Shown here: one piece after another, positions 20,230 to 28,067 of the stretch | How the letters are laid out: each line of letters opens with the position of its first letter | Numbering within the stretch: position 1 is the first letter of the stretch | NCBI RefSeq assembly: GCF_001435585.1 | Contig: NZ_AZEC01000009.1 | Location: forward strand, 39,079-103,078 | Direction: 5' to 3' | Origin: Schleiferilactobacillus perolens DSM 12744 | GTDB lineage: Bacteria > Bacillota > Bacilli > Lactobacillales > Lactobacillaceae | DNA length: 64,000 bases | Made by a program: the position numbers and the translations under genes | The notes under the pieces: generated by a model | Told to the model about the DNA's origin: nothing | The model's input: only the letters and a program-made list of their open reading frames with translations | The model's database searches: none

Positions 20230-20562
20230 ATGGCTGACGAAAACGATAACATGGAAGCTGTTATGGGTCTGATTATCAACGGTGGTAACGCCAAGAGCAG
20301 TTCAATGGAAGCAATCATGGCTGCCAAGAAAGGCGACTTCACGACTGCTGATGCCAAGCTCAAAGAAGCAGATAACTTTTTGACGGACGCTCATAACGCC
20401 CAAACCGGGATGTTGACAGAAGAAGCCAAGGGTAATCATGTGAAGGTCACATTACTGATGGTACATTCACAAGACCATATTATGAATGCCATCACATTCC
20501 GTGATTTGGCTGGCGAAATTGTTGATTTATACAAACAACTCGACAAAAAAGCCGACAAATAA
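20230..20562 (+). CDS. PTS lactose/cellobiose-type IIA component
   Basis: A 110-residue trimeric phosphocarrier of the Lac/Chb IIA family; it accepts phosphate from HPr and passes it to a IIB protein. NGGNAKSSSMEAIMAAKKGDF and the active-site histidine motif VHSQDHIMNAITF near residue 78 are characteristic. The ATG at 20230 follows ATGGAGGTG. No IIB gene is nearby, and the IIC gene downstream is broken, so this IIA may serve a PTS encoded elsewhere or be a leftover of a decaying operon. Confidence 0.9.
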   Translation: MADENDNMEAVMGLIINGGNAKSSSMEAIMAAKKGDFTTADAKLKEADNFLTDAHNAQTGMLTEEAKGNHVKVTLLMVHSQDHIMNAITFRDLAGEIVDLYKQLDKKADK

Positions 20563-20573
20563 TTATTCTAGAA

Positions 20574-20595
20574 CAACGAACGTCACTGTTCGTTG
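20574..20595 (+). terminator. Hairpin directly after the IIA gene
   Basis: CAACGAAC (20574-20581) pairs perfectly with GTTCGTTG (20588-20595) but is not followed by a T-run. It may be a processing or weak termination site, 12 bases after the stop. Confidence 0.35.
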
Positions 20596-20734
20596 ATCGC
20601 GTGTGATGAACACTGGTCATTGGCTGAGTACTCCGGGGAGAGCAGACAATGGGTGTCCCAGTGCTGATCCACCATCAATTCGTCTGATCGCCTATCTTTA
20701 TTATTTGGTAGGTTCAGAAACAACAGAATAAGGG

Positions 20735-20836
20735 CCACTAATGGGGGAGTGGTCTAAGCGGTGCGGTTAAATGTCGCGCATGCTGGACATTTTTAGCGCA
20801 CTGCTTAGCCATGAACACATTAGTGGTCTTTGTTTT
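20735..20836 (+). terminator. Long nested stem-loop between IIA and IIC genes
   Basis: Three nested stems: CCACTAATG (20735-20743) with CATTAGTGG (20818-20826); CTAAGCGGTGCG (20754-20765) with CGCACTGCTTAG (20797-20808, one G-U); and AAATGTC (20769-20775) with GACATTT (20786-20792). TCTTTGTTTT follows, so it can act as an intrinsic terminator or an attenuator before the IIC gene. It is the main content of the 339-base gap 20563-20901. Confidence 0.6.
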
Positions 20837-20901
20837 GCCAAAAATTGCGGCAATCGGGCAAATTTAGTCCGGTTGTTGAGGAGAAACAAGGAGGAAAAAT
20901 C

Positions 20902-22311
20902 ATGAATGGACTTATCCGCTGGCTAGAGAAATATGTCGTGCCAGTCGCAACGAAGATTGGCTCAATTCGCTGGTTAGTTGCCTTGCGTGACGCATTTATC
21001 GCGACGATGCCAGCTACCATGGCTGGTTCTGTTGCCCTGATCTTAAACACATTTGTGCGGGACATTCCTAATCAAATGGGCTGGACAGGAATTCCAAAAG
21101 CAATGGAATGGCTCATTGGCATTAACGGCCAAGTATAGGCTGGGACGATTGCCGTCATTGGACTTATTTTTGCCGGTACTCTGGGCTATCATTTAGCTAA
21201 ACAATATGGGGTTGAGCCTTTATCTGGGCTCATTGTGACATTGGGTTCCTTCCTAATGGCATTAACTCAAGCAGCCACTGTTACGACCGCATTACCGCGG
21301 GCAATTACCGGGGCTGCCGCCAAAACGTTGACTGAAGCGGGGGCGGTGTTATCCACTGTCAAAGATCCAGCCACCGGTAAGATGGTGCACAACATGGCCA
21401 CGACTGGTTGGGGGTTCTTCAACTTCAATGGTCACTTTGGTTCCCAAGGGCTCTTCACGGCCATGATCGTCGGTGGTGTCGCCGGGGCAATCTTCATCTT
21501 CTTAATGAAGAAAGACCTGACGATCAAGATGCCTGACGGTGTGCCGCCTGCAGTGACCCAAGCATTCGCGGCGATTATTCCCGCTACTGCTGCATTCTAC
21601 GTCGTTGGTATCTTTACTTGGGCATTCACTAAACTGACCAGCATGGCATTCGTTGACTGGGTGGCTAAAGCCATTCAGGAACCATTGCTGCACGCTTCTC
21701 AGGGTTACGGCATGGTATTGTTGCTAACTTTACTGGTACAAATTTTCTGGTTCTTTGGTATTCATGGGACCAACGTATTGGGACCGATTTTGGATGCTAT
21801 TTGGTTAACTGCGCAGTACCAAAATATCAACACTGCAGCAGCTAATCCAGGTGCTAAGCTGCCATACTTGTGGACTCGGACATCTTTCGACCTGTATGCA
21901 TGGATGGGTGGCGCAGGCAGTACTTTAATCCTGTTGATTTGTATCTTTATCTTCTCCAAGCGGCCGGATGAACGTGCAGTGGCGAAATTAGCCATTGCGC
22001 CAGGCGTATTCAACATCAACGAACCAGTGATGTTTGGTTTGCCGATTGTCTTGAATGCGATTTACTTCATTCCATTCGTATTGGCTCCCGCAGTCATGGT
22101 TTCCATTGCATACTTTGCAGTGACCCACGGCTTAGTGGCACCAATTAAGAACCAAGTCGTTTGGAATATTCCGCCGTTGTTCAACTCATTCTTGGCCACT
22201 GCCGACTGGCGGGCACCAGTATTGCAGTTGGTGAACTTTGCCGTTGGCTTCCTGATTTGGGCGCCGTTCGTTATTGCTTCTAATCGAATTAAGCCGGATC
22301 AAGTGGACTAA
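20902..22311 (+). pseudogene. PTS lactose/cellobiose-type IIC permease, interrupted by an in-frame amber codon
   Basis: Two open segments in the same frame (codons 1-78 and on from 21139) together encode about 469 residues of a Lac/Cel family EIIC, a multi-spanning permease. The N-terminal part runs MNGLIRWLEKYVVPVATKIG to INGQV; then TAG at 21136-21138; then AGTIAVIGLIFAGTLGYHLAK and the remainder including FWFFGIHGTNVLGPILDA and the cytoplasmic-loop NINEPVMFGLPIVLNAIYFIP. Homologues usually have a tryptophan after GQV, so one TGG to TAG change explains the break. No insertion or frameshift is present. AAGGAGGAAAAATC precedes the ATG. A sequencing error or amber suppression are alternatives. 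Confidence 0.85.
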
Positions 22312-22343
22312 ATCGCTAACACTGCAAATGTTTTGATATAATG

Positions 22344-22372
22344 AGGGTTGGGACAGATGTCCCGACCCTTAT
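22344..22372 (+). terminator. Terminator after the PTS IIC gene
   Basis: AGGGTTGGGA (22344-22353) pairs with TCCCGACCCT (22360-22369, one G-U), followed by TTATTCT. TATAAT at 22337-22342 lies just before it, and TTGACT at about 22381 just after, either of which could be a promoter element for the small genes downstream. Confidence 0.65.
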
Positions 22373-22407
22373 TCTACTTATTGACTATATAGAAAGCAGG
22401 TAATTAA

Positions 22408-22632
22408 ATGATTTTCTTAAATGCACCGATTCAACAGGACCAAATTATTGCGTTATTGGATGACCAAACCGTCAACGGGATTCACTACAAGCTGAAGTCC
22501 AAGAATGGTATGAAGCTGGTCTTCGACACAGACGCTGAAGATTTGGCCGCTGCGGCAGCAAATGCCAAGAAGGCCATTAAGGCTGAAAAGTGGGGTTCCG
22601 TGCTCTTCTTCCAAGCTGGCGTTGAAAAGTAA
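22408..22632 (+). CDS. Small conserved-looking protein of unknown function
   Basis: A 74-residue soluble, mixed charge protein that I do not recognise. It has a strand-turn-strand start (MIFLNAPIQQDQIIALLDDQ), HYKLKSKNGMKLVFDTD, an alanine/lysine-rich helix and a hydrophobic end VLFFQAGVEK. AAAGCAGG precedes the ATG. Its stop overlaps the next start as TAATG, and three genes follow one another without gaps, so it is probably real. Confidence 0.65.
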   Translation: MIFLNAPIQQDQIIALLDDQTVNGIHYKLKSKNGMKLVFDTDAEDLAAAAANAKKAIKAEKWGSVLFFQAGVEK

Positions 22633-22844
22633 TGCGGAAACGCAGCTTGTTCGTCATGAGCTTGGGCTTTTTGATGATTGTCTTTAGCCCGCTTTATGGC
22701 TCGGATACCCACCTGAATTATTGGTGGCTGGGCGGCGGCGCGTTTGTCGTGGCCATCGGGGTCTATGATCTCGTGGCCAGTCGACGCGAGGCCAAACAGA
22801 AGGAAGCACACGGAAAGGAGCACCACGACGATGGAGATCACTAA
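22632..22844 (+). CDS. Small two-segment membrane protein
   Basis: A 70-residue protein with two hydrophobic stretches (about residues 6-20 and 29-46) and a charged, histidine-rich end (KQKEAHGKEHHDDGDH). I do not recognise a family. It starts inside the stop of the previous gene and its end overlaps the DUF3284 gene by 14 bases, so all three are likely one transcript. The His/Asp tail could bind metal, but this is speculation from composition only. Confidence 0.6.
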   Translation: MRKRSLFVMSLGFLMIVFSPLYGSDTHLNYWWLGGGAFVVAIGVYDLVASRREAKQKEAHGKEHHDDGDH

Positions 22845-23271
22845 AACGCTGGCGGTGCCCGCACCGTACTTGTGGCACAAGATCTTGGAATCGGTTTTGT
22901 TTGATGCACGCAAGGCCACGGGTAAACCGTTACGGGAAAATCAATTGGCCGGGTTAACCTACACGAAAACATTTGCCAATCACCAGAAGGCGACGTTGCA
23001 GATTATGGACCTGGTTCCCAACGAACGGTATGAATACCAGACCCGGACGGACAAAAACACGTACACGGTCACCTATGCGCTCACAGCGGTAGACAATGAG
23101 CATACGAGTTTGACCTATACGGAAGATATGGGTTCTAAGGGGGGGCTGCAAGCGGCCAATGACATGCTGACCAGTCTTTTACTTGGCTGGGGACGCAAGC
23201 GCAATTTCAAAAAGATGCTGGCCAAGATGGAAGAAGAGTACCATGCGGACGATCAATCCGCCGCGCAGTAA
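22831..23271 (+). CDS. DUF3284 domain protein
   Basis: A 146-residue protein of the DUF3284 family, with a start MEITKTLAVPAPYLWHKILES typical of START/SRPBCC-like folds. In lactobacilli this domain is often encoded beside lactose/cellobiose PTS genes, as here. Function is unknown. AAAGGAG at about 22815 precedes the ATG at 22831. The C-terminal part (GWGRKRNFKKMLAKMEEEY) is a basic helix. Confidence 0.78.
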   Translation: MEITKTLAVPAPYLWHKILESVLFDARKATGKPLRENQLAGLTYTKTFANHQKATLQIMDLVPNERYEYQTRTDKNTYTVTYALTAVDNEHTSLTYTEDMGSKGGLQAANDMLTSLLLGWGRKRNFKKMLAKMEEEYHADDQSAAQ

Positions 23272-23313
23272 GTCTTTACAAATTAGTTTTGCTTCTTTAT
23301 AGTGGAGAAGCAT

Positions 23314-23387
23314 GTGCTTGTAGCTCAGCTGGATAGAGCAACGGTTTCCTAAACCGTCGGTCGAGAGTTCGAACCTCTTCAAGCACA
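23314..23387 (+). tRNA. tRNA-Arg (anticodon CCU)
   Basis: Cloverleaf seen by hand: acceptor GTGCTTG/CAAGCAC, D-arm GCTC/GAGC with loop AGCTGGATA, anticodon stem ACGGT/ACCGT with loop TTCCTAA giving CCU (reads AGG), and T-arm GAGAG/CTCTT with loop TTCGAAC. CCA is not encoded. A terminator follows at 23414. Confidence 0.93.
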
Positions 23388-23413
23388 GTTATAAGCGTTT
23401 GGCACAATCGCAA

Positions 23414-23447
23414 TCAGTCCTGGTAACCAGGGCTGGTTTTTTATTTT
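23414..23447 (+). terminator. Terminator after tRNA-Arg
   Basis: CAGTCCTGG pairs with CCAGGGCTG (23415-23435, one G-U) and is followed by TTTTTTATTTT. Confidence 0.8.
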
Positions 23448-23567
23448 GTCACAATAACCAACTGAATTGTTTCGATTATTGTTATCAAAACGATAAGAAA
23501 GGGTGTTGACCATTTCCTCTCCACTATGCGAATATAAGTTTAATCAGTTTGGAAGGAGAGACCCACA

Positions 23568-23813
23568 ATGAAATCAATTAAAGTTGGCGACAATGTTCAC
23601 TGCCCTGCCACCGGTAATATGGAATATCCATTCCACGCCCGGGTGTTAAAACGGTACGAGAACAGCTATCTGGTACAAATCGTCGCATTCGACCCCCGCG
23701 ACCGCTGGAATGTCCAGGAATTAGTGGGCCGCACGGTGATTTCTAAGCGCGCTTGTCAGCGCTTAAAGTACGAAGCTGCTGCCCCCAAAACATACATGGC
23801 TTATGGGTATTGA
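23568..23813 (+). CDS. Small KOW/DUF2187-like protein
   Basis: An 81-residue basic protein beginning KSIKVGDNVHCPATG, then RVLKRYENSYLVQIVAF and ending TVISKRACQRLKYE. The order VGD - turn - KxYxNSxLVxI - TVIxxKxxxxL is the same as in the DUF2187 protein at 24393, so the two look like distant paralogues with a KOW-like beta-barrel. Nucleic-acid binding is an inference from that fold. AAGGAGAGACCCACA precedes the ATG; TTGACC (23506) and GAATAT (23530) with an 18-base spacer form a candidate promoter. Confidence 0.65.
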   Translation: MKSIKVGDNVHCPATGNMEYPFHARVLKRYENSYLVQIVAFDPRDRWNVQELVGRTVISKRACQRLKYEAAAPKTYMAYGY

Positions 23814-23864
23814 TTCGATCCGTAAAAGGTGATATAACTTCTATTTGTGATTAGTAAAGAAGTG

Positions 23865-23984
23865 GTAAAGATCGTGTCACGTTTTGGGGACGCGTGCTTT
23901 ACATGGTTGTACATAGGCAGAGTGTCTGCCTGTCATTTCACCATCTAGACGAGATGGATATTAATTAGGTTGACGAAGAGTCAA
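23865..23984 (+). promoter_or_regulatory. Structured leader with four consecutive hairpins
   Basis: GTAAAG/CTTTAC (23865-23870 with 23897-23902), AGGCAG/CTGCCT (23915-23931), CCATCT/AGATGG (23941-23957) and TTGAC/GTCAA (23970-23984) follow one another and end 6 bases before the AGGAGG site of the small gene at 24004. No T-run follows any of them. They may be RNA stability or regulatory structures. Confidence 0.45.
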
Positions 23985-24003
23985 TCGACTAGGAGGTAGC
24001 GTC

Positions 24004-24231
24004 ATGTTGTTTGGTGGTCGCGTTCAGGATTATCAGGTCACTGGATTTTTCCAGGACAGTACTGGGCGTCCCGTTTCTGAAGAACGGATTTGTCACAATA
24101 TGTCAAAGAAGGAAGCCAAGATGGATATGCAGATGTACATTTTACGAGCATATTCAAACACCATTAATCTCGATCGACCGATTAAGATTAATTGCTCCCC
24201 AGTGACCAAGTCCCGCGTGGCAGACTACTAA
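24004..24231 (+). CDS. Small protein of unknown function
   Basis: A 75-residue protein, no membrane segment, that I do not recognise. It has an N-terminal half MLFGGRVQDYQVTGFFQDSTG, a lysine/methionine-rich helix (NMSKKEAKMDMQMYILRAY) and a basic end. The strong AGGAGGTAGCGTC site supports translation from 24004. It stands alone between a structured leader and its own terminator. Confidence 0.6.
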   Translation: MLFGGRVQDYQVTGFFQDSTGRPVSEERICHNMSKKEAKMDMQMYILRAYSNTINLDRPIKINCSPVTKSRVADY

Positions 24232-24275
24232 TAAGCAGAGGGCATCCTCGCAGCAGTCAGAGATAAATAACAAGC

Positions 24276-24314
24276 AAACGGCACTAATCTCTCGCGGATC
24301 AGTACCGTTTTTTT
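24276..24314 (+). terminator. Terminator after the small gene at 24004
   Basis: AAACGGCACT (24276-24285) pairs with AGTACCGTTT (24301-24310, one mismatch pair), followed by a run of seven T residues. Confidence 0.75.
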
Positions 24315-24392
24315 AGTCTTTTCAAAGTGTGCTCGCTTTCTCCATTGCGGTGCATGATGTAGAATGAAGACATGGAGAAGGGAGATTAAGCC

Positions 24393-24680
24393 ATGGCAGC
24401 AGAAAAAATCGGTGTGGGCGATAAAGTAACAGTACGTAAAAGTGTTGACGTCCCCATGAGCTTCAAAGGAACGGTCATGAAGGTTTACACCAATTCGGCG
24501 TTGATCAGTATTGATTCCTACCAACAGGCGGATCAAAATATTGTGACTGACTTGAAGGATAAGACGATCATCAATTTCAAACACATTCGGGTGACTAAAA
24601 GTGCCCCGAAAAAACCTGTTGAGGATGAAGAATCTGGAGACGGGGACACAGCAAAGAAGGATTCGAAGAGCACTAAGTGA
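24393..24680 (+). CDS. DUF2187 (KOW-like) family protein
   Basis: A 95-residue protein whose first 70 residues fit DUF2187: IGVGDKVTVRKS, GTVMKVYTNSALISIDSY and DKTIINFKHIRV. The tail is acidic then lysine-rich and probably disordered. Function is not known; the fold suggests RNA or DNA binding. GGAGAAGGGAGATTAAGCC precedes the ATG. A terminator follows at 24727. The gene at 23568 is a likely paralogue. Confidence 0.75.
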   Translation: MAAEKIGVGDKVTVRKSVDVPMSFKGTVMKVYTNSALISIDSYQQADQNIVTDLKDKTIINFKHIRVTKSAPKKPVEDEESGDGDTAKKDSKSTK

Positions 24681-24726
24681 ACAGTGCGGGATTGTAAACC
24701 AAGCGCATTGGTTCAAGTTGATTTTC

Positions 24727-24765
24727 GCTTTATCAGTGGAAACGTACGCTGATAAAGCTTTTTTT
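24727..24765 (+). terminator. Terminator before the phosphoglycerate mutase gene
   Basis: GCTTTATCAG (24727-24736) pairs perfectly with CTGATAAAGC (24749-24758), followed by a T-run. Confidence 0.85.
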
Positions 24766-24858
24766 GTGGTGAAAAATAGGATAAACTAGCCAACATGGAG
24801 TGAAAAGACGAGGTGTTGCCGAGTCGTTCCAATTCCCAGGACTGAAAGGAAGTTTGTT

Positions 24859-25536
24859 ATGGTCAAGTTGGTGTTATTGCGTCATGGTGAAAGTGCAGCT
24901 AACCAGCAAAATACATATACCGGGTGGACGGATGTGCCGCTGACGGCTAAGGGCCGGCAACAGGCCGCTCTCGCGGGAAAGCAGTTAGCCACTTTGAATT
25001 ATCAATACACCGCTGTCCACACGTCTATTTTGCAACGGGCGATTGTGACAGCCAATATTGTGATGGACGAAATTAACCAACTTTACCTGCCGATTCATAA
25101 GTCTTGGCGGCTTAACGAACGGCACTATGGCGCTTTGCGCGGATTGAACAAGGATTATACGCGGAAGCTGTTTGGTAAGGCCCAGGTGGCTAAATGGCGG
25201 CGGGGATTCACGGATATTCCGCCGTTGCTTGCCCACACGGAGCACAAGCCGATGTATGCCCGTTACCCGGTTTCTATCCTAACCCGGGGCGAATCACTGT
25301 CGATGGCTTGGGAACGCGTGGCGCCCTACTATTGGGACGAGATCGTGCCGCATTTGCGAGCGGGGGAGAATCAGTTGATTGTGGCGCATGGGAGTACTTT
25401 GCGGGCGTTGATTAAATATTTGGATCAGATCAATGACGAGGATATTAACAATGTGGAAGTGGGGAATGGTGTGCCGATTATTTACACGCTGGATGAGCAT
25501 CTAGCTGTTGTGGATAAGGAGATCATGGACGACTGA
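24859..25536 (+). CDS. gpmA: 2,3-bisphosphoglycerate-dependent phosphoglycerate mutase
   Basis: A 225-residue histidine phosphatase superfamily enzyme interconverting 3- and 2-phosphoglycerate in glycolysis. The phospho-histidine motif [20 protein letters not shown] (H9), the [11 protein letters not shown] segment with the catalytic glutamate, and the second histidine in [15 protein letters not shown] are seen. The first motif has SAANQQN where the main glycolytic enzyme usually has SxWN, so this may be a second, divergent paralogue. AAAGGAAG precedes the ATG. The structured element copy 3 and a bidirectional terminator separate it from kup. Confidence 0.88.
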   Translation: MVKLVLLRHGESAANQQNTYTGWTDVPLTAKGRQQAALAGKQLATLNYQYTAVHTSILQRAIVTANIVMDEINQLYLPIHKSWRLNERHYGALRGLNKDYTRKLFGKAQVAKWRRGFTDIPPLLAHTEHKPMYARYPVSILTRGESLSMAWERVAPYYWDEIVPHLRAGENQLIVAHGSTLRALIKYLDQINDEDINNVEVGNGVPIIYTLDEHLAVVDKEIMDD

Positions 25537-25554
25537 TGTTGGTTGGTGCCTACC

Positions 25555-25745
25555 CGCCGTGCCAACGCTCCACAAGCTGCGGTGGCAGGGGGCTGGAACG
25601 TGGTGACGGCGCTTTGAGCCCGCTGAGGGGCGCGGTCTCAAAGTCGCCTAACTGCATATAAACCTGGCCAAGTGCAGGCCAGGTTTATTGCAGTTCCCAC
25701 CACTGAGCCCCCTGCCACCTTCGCTTGCTCCGCATTGGCACTAGA
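25555..25745 (-). repeat. Structured dispersed element, copy 3 (complete, minus strand)
   Basis: On the minus strand this has the same plan as copies 1 and 2. P1: 25735-25741 with 25559-25565 (GTGCCAA/TTGGCAC). P2: a perfect 14-bp stem, 25706-25719 with 25581-25594. P3: 25689-25695 with 25650-25656 (AACTGCA/TGCAGTT), extended by a 12-bp hairpin 25658-25669 with 25677-25688. P4: CTTTGAG/CTCAAAG (25637-25643 with 25612-25618) on a GGCG/CGCC base. Junction sequences TTAGGCG, ACCGCGC, GCGGG and GCGCCGTCAC are shared. With the terminator at 25782 it fills the 305-base gap between the convergent gpmA and kup genes. Confidence 0.8.
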
Positions 25746-25781
25746 TACGGCGTTATACCGTTCAATTTGCTTTCAAGCATA

Positions 25782-25827
25782 GAAAAACGCACGCTGAATC
25801 TCTTTTGGAGATTGGCGTGCGTTTTTC
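25782..25827. terminator. Bidirectional terminator between gpmA and kup
   Basis: GAAAAACGCACGC (25782-25794) is the exact reverse complement of GCGTGCGTTTTTC (25815-25827), giving a T-run on both strands for the two convergent genes. Confidence 0.88.
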
Positions 25828-25841
25828 GTACGGGTAATCAA

Positions 25842-27917
25842 CTAATTCTCTGTTTCGTCGTCCTCAATTTCTTCGTCGGGATTTGGTTTGTGCCGGCGGC
25901 TGAGTTTGAGCATGGCATACGAGATCTTGCCTAGGATCAACGGCACGTGTTCGGTGATGACATCGGCGTATTCTAGACCGAACCAAGTGGCCGGGGTAAC
26001 GGTGAAGCGTTGAATGGCTAAGCGGGTTTGGATAATCATCCGTTCCCAGGTCGGAATCTGCGTTTCTGGTGATAGTTCTTCTTGGATTAACACGAAGGAG
26101 AAGTCACCGACGTTACGATCGGGGATCGTGGTGTACCGTTGCGGCTGGCGGGGAAGTTCGCCCCGGGCCATCATTTCATTAATGATTTGGCGGAGGAAAA
26201 CATTGACCCGTTGGGACATTCGGAAGCCCAAATAGAGTTGGACATTAACCATAAAGTCGGTTCCGTATGTTTCCGTGGTGTACTCAGTTGTGTAGGGTTC
26301 ATCGGTGACGTTGACGGTAACAAACCAGTACACTTGCGCTCGTTTTGGTCGTTTATCCAAAATGGAATACAAGATGTCTTTGTTGACCCGATTACCATCC
26401 TGCACCTTGGTCATATACACCAAGTTGGTCGTGAAAGTGGGGTAGTCCCCATCATCCCGCAGACTGGCCAGTTGATTTTTATATGCCAGTAACGAAACGG
26501 TGTCGGATCTGAATGTGTCTTGGTTTTTGAGTTGGTCGCCATAGTACCAGACAAACATGATCGTCAGTAAAATTGCTGCAATCAGAGCAGTGACATAACC
26601 ACCATGGGCAAATTTCACGGCGCTGGAGATGAAGAAGATCACTTCAATACTGCCAAAGAACAGCAACATTAAACCGGCTAGGCCAGAGTTGACTTTCTTG
26701 CTGCGCAGCCAAGTGAAGAGCAGGATTGTGGTCATCAGCATGGTGATCGTGATGGCCAAGCCATAAGCGGCTTCCATATGGGCAGAAGTTTGAAAATAGA
26801 AGACAATGGCAATACACACGGCCCACAATACCCAATTGACCACCGGAATATATAATTGGCCCTTTTGGTTTGTGGGATAAGAAATGTTCAATCGAGGCAA
26901 AATCTTCAGCTTGATTGCTTCGGAAACTAGCGTGTAGCTGCCGGAAATTAGCGCTTGAGACGCAATGATAGCGGCCATGGTGGCAATTAAAATACCAAAC
27001 AGGCGCAGCCAGTCCGGCATCATTTCAAAGAAGGGATTGAAGTCGGCCATCTTTTGATAGACTTGCGACGTATTATTCTGATGAATCCACACTGCTTGAC
27101 CCATGTAATTGAGGACTAAACAGAGGTTGACATACGGCCAAGAACCATAGACATTGCGCCGACCGACATGGCCCATATCTGAATACAACGCCTCTGCCCC
27201 AGTAGTGGCTAGGAAAATACTCCCTAGAATGAAGATCCCGTTCTTGTTTTCAGGGGACACCAGCAGATGAATGGCGTAGTACGGATTCAATGCGCGCAGA
27301 ATGCTTAGATCCTGCAGTGTGGCTAGTAAGCCCAATACGCCAATGAACGTGAACCAAATAAACATAATCGGCCCGAAGGCTTTCCCAATCAATTGCGTAC
27401 CAAAACGTTGAATCACGAACAGCACAGTAAGGATAATGATCGTGGTGAAAATTACCTGGTGCTGGGACGTGATCCAAACGCTGGGTCCGACGGCGATCCC
27501 TTTCAACCCTTCAATGGCTGTGGTGACAGTCACGGCAGGTGTTAACATACCGTCAGCCAACAGGGTGGCGCCGCCGATCATAGCGGGAATGATTAGCCAC
27601 TTGGCTCGTTTGCGGACCAAGGTATAAAGTGCAAAGATACCGCCTTCGCCGTTGTTATCAGCGCGCAGGGCAATAAAGACGTATTTGACAGTGGTGATTA
27701 AGAAAAGAGTCCAAAAGACCAGCGACACACTGCCCACCACAAAGTCATCGGAGACGTGGGTAATACCGCCGTTGCCTTCGATGATAGACTTCATTACGTA
27801 GAGTGGCGAAGTCCCAATATCACCGTAGACCACACCCAGTGTGACGAGCAGGCCGCCAATGGATAGTCGGCTCAGGGCCTTTTCCTTGTCCTTGAGACCG
27901 GCCGCTTTGTTTTTCAC
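25842..27917 (-). CDS. kup: KUP family potassium uptake protein
   Basis: A 691-residue proton-coupled K+ importer with about 12 membrane segments in the first 450 residues and a soluble C-terminal domain. The signature GVVYGDIGTSPLYVMKS near the N-terminus and ADNNGEGGIFALY are diagnostic. I chose GTG at 27917 (MKNKAAGLKDKEK) because GGGGTGTG lies just upstream; a TTG at 27932 would add five residues. It is monocistronic, with a terminator at its 3' side. Confidence 0.94.
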   Translation of the reverse strand: MKNKAAGLKDKEKALSRLSIGGLLVTLGVVYGDIGTSPLYVMKSIIEGNGGITHVSDDFVVGSVSLVFWTLFLITTVKYVFIALRADNNGEGGIFALYTLVRKRAKWLIIPAMIGGATLLADGMLTPAVTVTTAIEGLKGIAVGPSVWITSQHQVIFTTIIILTVLFVIQRFGTQLIGKAFGPIMFIWFTFIGVLGLLATLQDLSILRALNPYYAIHLLVSPENKNGIFILGSIFLATTGAEALYSDMGHVGRRNVYGSWPYVNLCLVLNYMGQAVWIHQNNTSQVYQKMADFNPFFEMMPDWLRLFGILIATMAAIIASQALISGSYTLVSEAIKLKILPRLNISYPTNQKGQLYIPVVNWVLWAVCIAIVFYFQTSAHMEAAYGLAITITMLMTTILLFTWLRSKKVNSGLAGLMLLFFGSIEVIFFISSAVKFAHGGYVTALIAAILLTIMFVWYYGDQLKNQDTFRSDTVSLLAYKNQLASLRDDGDYPTFTTNLVYMTKVQDGNRVNKDILYSILDKRPKRAQVYWFVTVNVTDEPYTTEYTTETYGTDFMVNVQLYLGFRMSQRVNVFLRQIINEMMARGELPRQPQRYTTIPDRNVGDFSFVLIQEELSPETQIPTWERMIIQTRLAIQRFTVTPATWFGLEYADVITEHVPLILGKISYAMLKLSRRHKPNPDEEIEDDETEN

Positions 27918-28017
27918 GATTACACACCCCAATATCTAAGAGTTATTGACGCTAGTGTACCATAGGCTAAGGCCAAGCGACAGCAATCCTGGGCTTGCCA
28001 CAGCATGGTTTCACAGC

Positions 28018-28050
28018 GAAAAAAAGAGGCTGGGAAAATATATCCCAGCC
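28018..28050 (-). terminator. Terminator after pepC
   Basis: On the minus strand GGCTGGGA pairs with TCCCAGCC (28028-28035 with 28043-28050) followed by TCTTTTTTT. Confidence 0.85.
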
Positions 28051-28067
28051 CCACTAGAATTAGTTGC

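Noticed and set aside
20740-20815. A tRNA-like segment (GAGTGGTCTAAGCGG resembles a tRNA D-arm)
   Set aside because: It folds as one long nested stem with no T-arm or anticodon arm, so it is not a tRNA.
24727-24765. Hairpin with GCTTTATCAG arms as an operator
   Set aside because: A T-run directly follows, so a terminator is the simpler reading.
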